Source: Apostichopus japonicus (lineage: Eukaryota > Echinodermata > Holothuroidea > Aspidochirotida > Stichopodidae). From it: DNA of 64,000 nt. A program made the position numbers and the translations under genes. Under the pieces are notes generated by a model. The model was not told the DNA's origin. It made no database searches and saw only the letters and a program-made list of their open reading frames with translations. Location: assembly GCF_037975245.1 (NCBI RefSeq), contig NC_092561.1:8182001-8246000 (forward strand). The letters run 5' to 3'. This document shows, in pieces, positions 55,284 through 64,000 of this stretch (positions are counted from its first letter, which is position 1; every line of letters starts with the position of its first letter).

Positions 55284-57842
55284 CTGCTGGAAAAAAGAAA
55301 CAGCAAAGTATTCATCATTTGAAAAAATAAATAAATAAAGTTGTCACCACAAAGTTATGTGAGATTTGCTTCCACTATAGTCTCAAAAAACAATCCCAAA
55401 GTTTGAAGCAGACTGTATAAAGCTGAAAATTTGAACGAGAGTGTCATCACCATTGCAACCAGAATCAAATGCCCAGAATACAGAGACAATAAAACATGGG
55501 CTAAATCTTTGTTTGTTTTTATGATCTTTAAAAATATAAAATTTTAGAAACAGAAATGCACTGAGCCAACTTATTTATAGGCCTAATCGTTTTTAGTTGT
55601 TATTTTGCTTGCTCACATAACAAGCCTGTTTAGACCTAGGCTAGAGGAGAATCAATACTTTGTTACACTAAGTTTGTCTTTCGGTCGTTTTGATTTAGTC
55701 TTACTAGTAGTACTAAAGTATATAATGGACCGACGAAGACTAGAGAATACCCAGAGTTTTAGCAACTGCGTTAAACTGTATCATCTGATCTATTATTTAC
55801 GTCAATGAGTTTCATTCTATCTAGGATCAAAAAGAGAAAACTAATTAATCTTAACCTTTAAACTTTGCTACTAAACAGATATGCTTGAATTACAAATTAA
55901 TGTCAAAAAACATCATAATCTACGAATCGATGCATATACATATACATAAACAGAATAATTTGAATTCGCGCAAGTGAACCCTGCACTACATTGGACAGAA
56001 AAAAAACGTGCAATTATAGACCAAACTAAACATACTAAATTTTCCGTTACTTCTACATAAAATATCAATACAAATACAACAACTTACTCTTTTGGCAGTA
56101 TACTAAAAGCACATGTTATAATAACTTCAGACTATCAAGCTTTCCTGAGAAAAAACGGTTAATACTTCTTACAGTAAACAAGTCGACCGTGAAGGAATGT
56201 CGCAATTGTTTCATGAGCGTGACCGGAAATTAAATACTAAAAAATGATAAATGAAAAGGTTAAATAGAACTGAAGCGTGCATCCTGACTGCTCGCAACAT
56301 ATAATACCGTTGACTAGCCAACATAATTTGTTCAGCCTACTGTGACTGTACGTTTGAAGGTCTAGCCTTGCTTATTCAATATCACAAAGCCTACCCATTT
56401 AGATTCACATGGGATATTACAGGAAATCTTTACCAAATGAGTGTAGACTTCAAATAAACTATTGAGACTTATAGTTCCAGCATTTGTTTGGGAATAAATT
56501 AGAAGATTATGTGCCACTGTTCAGTCTAGCCCAATACACACATAACACATGGTGTTTAGAATGCACACTTTAGTGTTGAGAATGCACTGCAGTACCCAGT
56601 AGAAGCCTATAGGCTACTCACTGTCATTGCACTTGTGTATTGCGAAAAGCCAGCGTGACAACGGTAGCGTTACACTAACCATAATACATGAGTACTAGTG
56701 CCAGTGGCCTAACAATTAACTTTAATTTTACCTTCAAGTTAAAGGAATAACAGGTAGGCCGATGATGGCAGTTAATACCTCCATTCTTCTAAAGACCTTG
56801 GGTGATTTACGGTTGAAAGTTGCTTAGAGTGATCGTATGAAACTATGCCAAGTCCAGCAAGCTGCCGTTGCCTCTCGGTTTCCAAATTGAAGTGAATCGA
56901 ATTGGGTTAAAATACATTAGTCCGTCGACCGACCGACTAAGCTACGATTATGGCGTAAATCGGGTGTCCGTATCGTTCTTAGTCCATGGGTTAAAATACC
57001 TTAGTCCGTCGCCACCGACTAAGCTGCGATTATATTTTCCTTAGTCAGTGTAAACTGACTAAGAAGCAGCGATGAAACGAAGATTTTTGCTAGTTCGTGT
57101 GCATTGACTAACGTTACAAACTAATTTAACGTTAGTCCGTGGCAATATTGACTAGTTTATTTTTTCAGTGTACAGAATTTTTTTGAGTAAAGATACTCCC
57201 TATAGATCGCCGTAAATGACCCTTTCTGGGCCTTGCTAATTTGCAGATAAACGAAGAATAAATAGGTGTCATCGCCAAATTACACCAACAAAATGTGACA
57301 AATATCAATAGATAGATGAGAGCGCAATAAAAAAGTCAACAATCGCGAATAAGTAAAAAGTGGTAAAAAACTGAAAAGGGCGCCAGCAGTCCATTTGAGT
57401 CCGTCGGGGGGGGGGGGGGCATTCGCCCCCCTGACTGTATGGACAGTCCGCCACTGTATCGGATATGTGTGTACGTGGTATTTTAAACTTAGCAAAGAAA
57501 TATCAGCGATGCCGCTATACTAGGCCTAACACAATATCACTGACACTGCAGTTATATGCATGCCTCGTTGCTTATAGTTTAATATGTGAAATTCGTTTTT
57601 CTTTGAATTTTCAGTGGTAAATGTCGTTTATATATATTGTTTTTTATGATGGGTTTTGCTGAATGGGCCCCCACAATCACCAAGCCAAGGCCTCACAAAA
57701 GCTTAATCCGGCCCAGAGTATAAATCAACAAGTAGATTATTATACTTTATTTTACACGAAAGGAAAACATTTGAAGAAAATCTAAACATTGTAACATCAC
57801 AGATTAACCCATAGCAATCCACTTCCTGCAGTAACTCAATCA

Positions 57843-58268
57843 AAACTACAGTATGAAAATGTTTCCTGAAAGGGAATGAGGACGGTATTTAATTTTTAAT
57901 TTCTGATTTCTTTTATTGTAAATTATGTTTGAGGGCCTCATGTAAGATTAGCGTTTTTTTGTTTGTATCGCTAAAATGAGTTTTACCCTTGAAAGTTGAA
58001 ATAAATAAATAAATTGAAGAACTTAACATGCATAGATTCTGGATGTGTGACCTGATTGATTCACTTTGGCTTCGGCTTTGAGTAGGCTACAACGTTTCAT
58101 GTGTGATGCCGTGTTGGACAGATCTAACCGTAATAGCATAATGACAGACTTTGCGATCTGTGTTAAAGCCATTGCCAACTTTGTAATCCGCACCCCCCCC
58201 CCCCTCCCCTCACAATTTTGCAAGGTTGGTAAGAGTGACTCCATAGATTTGCCTTTCGGGAAACCACA
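57843..58268. repeat. Dispersed repeat, copy 2, with a retroelement tail inserted
   Basis: Same family as 46574-46882. Compared with that copy it holds an extra segment at about 57889-58014 ending in (AAAT)n, which looks like the 3' end of a 5'-truncated LINE or SINE. Confidence 0.68.
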
Positions 58269-58558
58269 AGGCGTTTAGCCAAGCAAAATAGGTAGCATTC
58301 AACTAACCTTATCTCGAGTTAGCAATAAGATATAAGTTTTTAATTTACAATGAGGATTACAATGTTTGTCTTTGAAAGATAAGGGTTACATTGTCTATAC
58401 GTAAGAATATCCCTTACAATGCTATAAGGTAGCCTAGGCAGATTTTTTTTTTTTTTTTTTAATTAAAAGGGATAGGATCGCATAAAACTTTGAGAAGGAA
58501 GAAGGAAGTTATCCATAGAGAATGTATACGGACGAACACACAAATGCTAAGATGATCT

Positions 58559-60391
58559 TTACCGAGAAAGACGACTGGAGTTGCTGGGTCTGCCTCGGTC
58601 AAAGTAATGGGCCGTCGTCCCGTCGTACTTCGGATCGAGGGCGGCAATTAAGGATGAACGGGACCCTTCCTTCGCATCTACACCCCCTGAAATATTAATG
58701 TAGATACAATGAACATCAGCCAGTTGGAACAGTTTTCTAATGCTAATACCCCCTCTAAACTGTTCTCCCATATCATGCTTCAAAGCATTCGTATTGACAG
58801 TACAAACAGTTCTTAACCTTTATCTGATACTGAGAAACATGATATTCATATTGCTCTCACTGACAATACGAGTGCTCTGAACAACGGGACATGACACTAC
58901 AGTATAGAAACAAAAATTGTCCCAACTGGGTGTAAATATTTATTAATACTGATCGATAATTCATGACACGAATTTTCTCTTAAGGACAGAGCATACGAGT
59001 TCTTTTTCTTATTTCTTCGAAATATTACCAAAGGAAAATTGTTGACAGGTAGAAATGGTGTGGAGAGTTCAATATCGGGAGCGACAGGGGATGGAGGGAG
59101 GGGGGGCACAATCTTCGAAGGGCAGTGGGACATGTACATATGACTTTAATGTCGAGAGCAAACCGCAAAATCACCACATAAAGTCCCGACAAAATGGACC
59201 CTATGTGCATTCTGTACCATACTATCTGGAATTTCCTTGTTTTTCCACAGAACGGGACATTTTAGATACTCATATGTGTGGTTGAATTTATCAACAAAAA
59301 GGTACTTTGTAATTTTAGCCTTTTTGAATTCTCAACAAAAGGTCACTTTCTCATAACAAATATGGTAAAAGAGGGCATTTACATTATAACAAAAGGGCAC
59401 TTTTAGTTTATAAAGTCGGGCATGTTTTTCACAAATCTGGGTACACAAATTCACCGCCACCCCCCCCCCCCCAATCATTCCGAAAGGAATGGAAACATTT
59501 ATGGTTTCAGACGTACTATAAAACATAAACAAATCTAAAAGCGAAACTATTTGATTTTTGTTTAATGTGATACGGTATACCTTCGAATGTATGGTACGTT
59601 AAATAAACTTCCAATAAATCATTAAACGTTGACAGTTATAGTTGTAGATATTTTTCATCAGATTGCATTTATCCACATGGGGAAACATACATAAAACCGT
59701 GTACATAACAAATCATATATTATGAAAAATGTTAATTTAAAGTCGTAAATATTTTCATAACCCTCCAGTTGTTAGGTATATATGTCATTGTCGTATCTGA
59801 CGGCATATATTACGTCACTCACCGAAATAACTATATGTAGGTGTACGCAAGTTGTAAAACGTGGTTTACTTACAACAACATATCATGCTACTAAAGGAGC
59901 AGGCTACGCAACCAGTACCTTCCCGAAACACGTCTGTATCAACAAATCCGGGATGTACTGACAGTACAGATATACCCTGACCGGTAAGCTTCCTAGAAAG
60001 GCAATACATATTCATAACCTGTATAAAACAAAAAGATATATCATTAAGAATGAAAGGAGCCTTTAAAGTAACGGAGCCGGGGGTGTGGGGCGCTCCCTGA
60101 AATGAAACCCTTTTCCATGTTTGTAATTACAAAGGTCCCTTTGTTTAGTTCTCTAGTTATTATACAGGTACGTTTTTATGTTTTTATTTATATGTTTTAT
60201 AAAATAATAGTGATCGTTTTTGTTGTAAAACATTCAAATACTTGAATTGAAAGTTTGAGATAACTTTGGGATTTTCCTCTTCAGATCAATGTTACACATC
60301 ACACTGCACTGCTCCTAGGAAACTGTTCCCCCCACCCCTCTCCTCACCCTCTCCCCACCCCTCAACCCAAATTACACCCTTCTCTGCAGCA

Positions 60392-60449
<58 letters not shown>

Positions 60450-63400
60450 GTAGTTTGTGTAAATGCTTTTTTTAAAGGAGACACAAACCATACCATCTTT
60501 ATTAATTTATGTGATAGAGATAACTGTAATGAACACCCCCCCCCCCCACCCTGAGAAAATATCTTATTCTATTCCGTTTGGGGGATTTTAATCTTATTCC
60601 GCTTGGGAGATTTAATATTTATTTGTTTCATATGCAGGACTGAAGACTTTATCAAGTCTAAGTATGACATCAAATGTCTTATTGTTTTCTTTATTATCAC
60701 AATGTTAATTTTTTCCTGATGGAGATGGCTTTTGCAAAAGGATGACTCTAACATATTAAATTGTTAACATTATTACATTTTTGCTGCAAGACACAACAAT
60801 TAAGCAGCAGTTATAAAGGTCTATAAACCGAATACCGTATTTAATGAAAAATATATCTTGTCATCAATAAAATTATATATATATATTTTTTAAACCTGAA
60901 ATAGCTTGGAATTCAGGTAAAATTTGTGAGCTCTGTGAGATTTCAGATCCTGGATATTGTCATGGATCACTTCGCCAAACAAATGGGCAACCGATGACAC
61001 GTTGACAATACGTGAGTTGGGGGCGCTCTCCTTCAATAGTGGCAGAAGAAGTAGCGTGAGGAGGAAGTGGGACAAATAGTTGACTTGAAAGTGAAGCTCA
61101 AATCCATCTTTCGTAACACCTGCAAGATAAAATATATACTGTGTTTATACATATATAGAGAGAGGACAGGGGAGGGGGGGGGGGCTTAGGAGCCTGTGCC
61201 ACTGATGTAGTTATTAAATAGCTTGCTTATCAACCAGCATTCGTTATAATACTATGTAGGGTGATACCATATCTTTTGTGATAGGTAGGCCTAACATAAC
61301 ACTTATAGGGGTATTCCGATCGTTTAATTTCATTGCTTAAAATTATTAAAAAAGTTCTGCACCTCTCGTTCAATTCACATCCTCATGGAATTTTGCATGA
61401 CGAATTTTTGTTCTTATGATAAGTATGAATCTGGCAACATCAGCTGTCAATGTATCATGTCAAACCTTAATGCAGCAAAAACTGTTTTTGTTTTATTTAT
61501 AATCTCATCATTTCGCTCCCATAGGGAGGATGAGATATTGTAGTTCCTTTGCCAGTTGGGTCATATACAGCTATTATCAGTTGCCATAGCAACAGTTGCC
61601 ATGATAAGAGTGAATACTCCTGAGTAGCTACTCTCGGGAAACACCCATGTTGGGGTACCCCAGTGTGACCGGAGGTCTATGACTGAGGGATGGGCAAAAA
61701 CGTGTCTGTGTGTGTCCAATTTTGTGTCAACAACGTCTACATGGCTGGGCTGATTTTCTTCAAACTTGGTGGGAAGCTACCTCAGGGTGAACCCTTGTGT
61801 TTTGCAGAACCAAAGGTCAAATTTAGTGAAAATCTATTTCCTTTGGGGGGGGGGGGGGGGTACATTGAATTGACATAAAATCTTCACAGGTATACTTGAA
61901 AATGTCAAATACTATCAAAATATGTGGTTGCCATGGGAACCAAGGTCAAAGGTCAAATGTTATATTTTAAGGGCAATTTGTGTCAAAAAACTGCTCCTAA
62001 ACGGTTTGCTGGCGATGAGATATGAAACTCTGTGGATTGCCCTCTTGGGTTACAAAAATCATTGGAATCCAATGAGGAAAAATTATTTCTACAATCAAAC
62101 AGTTGCATTTTATTGACATTTAAAACACACAGATCATTGAAATCTATAAGCAAACGTCTCTGCCATACGAACCAAAGATAAAAGCTACGTTTGTGTCCCG
62201 ATTTAAGCTATGCAACTCGATTAATAAATGTGAATTTATAGCATATGCTTACATTTCTGTTGTGCATTCAATGTTCCAGCATTGCAAATGAGTACGTGCA
62301 ATGGCAATCCCCGATCTTTGAATTCACGTACAAACTCTATGGTAGAGTTGAAAGACGAGAGGTCAAGGTTCATGTACTGAATATTCAGTTCAGGCACTTC
62401 ACGCGTGATTGGCTGATGAACAGAATAATATGGGTATTTATTGTAGTGCGCGTACACGCTACAATATCGGCATTACTGGCTAAGTGAACGATACCTACAT
62501 GACTGGGCGTTGAAACTTTAAGTTTCATATAGTCTCTGTACATTTGCAGTTTCCGAAGCTAACTGCGTAGCCAACTTATTCTGAGCCTGTTACGGCGCTC
62601 ACCAGCGCCCTCACTTTGTAGGTACCTACATGAATATGCTCCCTGGTGTGTTGTCTGCCCGAAAAACTTACACCATGAACAACCGAAAAGTTCTTCCTAA
62701 TATTACAAGTACTCCACGCGCACTATAATACTGCGTACTTGCAGACAACTGTAGTTCTAGTTTTTTATTGCCATATCTCAGAAATGCCAAGTGTTTCGGT
62801 TGAATGGACTGTATATATTGTGTGATAGACCATTGCAATAACAACATTATACTACCACAGCATTTGCCTGCAAATACGCAGTATTTTAGTGATCCAGGAT
62901 TTCTCGAAAGAAACGGGGACGAGGGGTGGGCTGAAAACAAGTGTCGGTATACATTTCGAAATTAATATAAACAAAAAAATAATAATATAAATTTTTGGAT
63001 GACGTCATATACTCCCACCTGTTTCTCCGTCTTTTCTCCGCTGTGCTCTTCCTGCGTTTCACGTATCATCCTTTCAATCGCCTTCGTAAAATTGAAACGA
63101 TTATGGGGGGAAAGGAGAGAAAAGAACAATTAAATTCGTTTTAAAAAAAAACCTGAATTGTGAGTAACAAATTACTCAGCTAAAAGTTGCTTTACAGTGT
63201 ACCAATCAGTTTTCTTGCTATGATTTCAAGTGCTTTAACATGAATAGTAACAAAAATTTCGAATATTCTTATCGTTCTTGCAAATGTTTCTGTTACACTT
63301 ACAAATTTAGCTTTTTCTTCATTTCTGCAGGCTATGATGACCCTTCCACCAAGCTGTGCTATAGTCTTAGCTGTCTCGTACCCAATACCTGTATGTACAA

Positions 63401-63898
63401 AATAACAATTCACCATATTAAAAACATGTCCTTAACAGCAGAGGACAAGGGGAGGAATGGGGTTACAAAGGGGTTAAAAATATGTTTCTGTTTCGATTAC
63501 CCGCTTCGATGCAAGTTGTAGGCCAAACAGAAAAGTTAACAAACGCATTGCCCTCCTACCCACCCCCCCCCCCCACAAAAAAACCTCCGCTCCTACAAAT
63601 GGAAATATATACTTGTACCAACTGAACATGACCACCTCTCTTGTAAATAGGGCGCAGCTGGGTATCGAATGCATTACCATTGTGTTAGTTCCTTCCGAGG
63701 AGGCAAATGTGCAACTTACTTCAAGGCCCCAGCGTCCCCAGTTTGATCAATTAGCTGGTAGTAGCGCAGCTGCCTCCTATACGCCCCTCCCACCCCGCCC
63801 TGCCCCGATACCCAACCATTACCTGTGTTTCCACCTGTCACGATGAAGGTTCTATCCGGAGGTAACTGATCATCTGGCACGGAAGGTTTCGCACCCAT
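58559..63898 (-). CDS. Short-chain dehydrogenase/reductase, retinol dehydrogenase/DHRSX-like, 7 exons
   Basis: Predicted NAD(P)(H)-dependent classical SDR acting on a retinoid, steroid or lipid carbonyl. Exons: 63823-63898, 63303-63388, 63019-63081, 62253-62412, 60896-61119, 59874-60018, 58559-58686; all phases agree, total 882 nt, 293 residues. Motifs in order: cofactor glycine motif FIVTGGNTGIGYETAK (split by intron 1), ACRN after strand 2, NLDLSSF, CNAGT, the long strand 5 helix with NYLSHFLLT, NVSSVAH with the catalytic Ser, YLNSK as the YxxxK active site, and SVHPGFVDTDVF. The PLHVLICNAG and GFVDTDV texts resemble DHRSX and RDH11-14. The start ATG at 63898 precedes a soluble N-terminus with no signal peptide. 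The last exon reads LSRLSR-type residues into TAA, but CG followed by GTAAAG could be a donor, so a further C-terminal exon (the LW-S segment of the family) may be missing. Confidence 0.87.
60393..60450. repeat. (TA)n microsatellite in an SDR intron
   Basis: TA repeat with two TG interruptions at its right end, between SDR exons 5 and 6. Confidence 0.93.
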
Positions 63899-64000
63899 AA
63901 TGTATTACTTTAGCTCAATCACTGCGGTTTTGGTTTGATAGAGATCAGCAAAAAGAAAGAAAAAGAAAACATTGGATATGTCGAATTGCTTGCGCCATGT

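Larger units (their letters stand above)
52685..57170. mobile_element. 4.5-kb CACTA/EnSpm-like element nested in a hAT-like element
   Basis: Ends are CACTGAAAACTT and its inverse TTTTTTCAGTG. The subterminal 300 bp on each side hold many copies of CCGACTAA/TTAGTCGG/TTAGTCCG in both orientations, a layout typical of CACTA elements. The junction can be read as TA duplication with CACTGAAAA ends or GTAC duplication with ACTGAAAA ends; the two cannot be told apart. No clear transposase was seen. The interior holds a 1.2-kb palindrome (53701-54937) and a possible two-exon frame on the minus strand. Confidence 0.82.
52575..57456. mobile_element. hAT-like family 4 element split by a nested transposon
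   Basis: Left part 52575-52684 starts CAGTGGCAGAGCTAGGGG; right part 57171-57456 ends GGACAGTCCGCCACTG. Target duplication tatcggac and tatcggat (52567-52574 and 57457-57464). Joining the parts restores GCGTAGCGTACAGAATTTT, which matches the intact copy at 44636 (GCGTAGCATACAGAATTTT). Confidence 0.92.

Noticed and set aside
61650-62116. Plus-strand frames in the SDR intron near GGCTGGGCTGATTTTCTTCA
   Set aside because: Looks like an old dispersed repeat. The frames are short, interrupted and contain a poly-G run; no family recognised.

Overview
The window looks like nuclear DNA of an invertebrate animal: AT-rich, intron-dense genes with GT-AG introns, many short non-autonomous DNA transposons, and tRNA-derived SINEs ending in ATT-type tails. 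A marine deuterostome such as an echinoderm would fit the gene and repeat style, but nothing in the sequence proves the taxon. All recognised genes are on the minus strand. No bacterial, viral or CRISPR signal was seen.

Left part (1-18350): a tandem duplication. Unit A (1 to about 7351) and unit B (about 10785-18350) are near-identical apart from insertions and deletions. Each carries one copy of a SAM-dependent methyltransferase gene (first exons at 6705 and 17537). The copies differ by a hAT-type MITE only in A, a 260-bp MITE only in B, an expanded TA array in B and an internal 172-bp duplication in B. A hAT-like element shared by both copies sits exactly at the 3' splice site of the last recognised exon. 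The 3.4-kb spacer between the units holds another hAT MITE and a palindromic element.

Middle part (about 20735-42614): an RBM28/Nop4-type nucleolar RNA-binding protein gene, mapped here to 21 exons with consistent phases except one junction that seems to need a micro-exon. The predicted product is about 914 residues with five RRM-like domains; human RBM28 has four. A 100-bp minisatellite abuts its 3' end, and the repeat unit nearest the gene holds the only perfect AATAAA. Its introns hold at least seven transposon or SINE insertions, several with clean target-site duplications.

Right part (43000-58500): mostly transposon debris. The main item is a nested insertion: a 4.5-kb CACTA/EnSpm-like element with ACTGAAAA ends, subterminal repeats and a 1.2-kb internal palindrome, inside a 0.4-kb hAT-like element. 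A possible two-exon reading frame lies inside it, and a lone candidate terminal exon lies at 51954-52080.

Right end (58559-63898): a seven-exon classical short-chain dehydrogenase/reductase of the retinol dehydrogenase/DHRSX type with all cofactor and catalytic motifs. The three gene types are unrelated in function; I see no operon-like system linking them.
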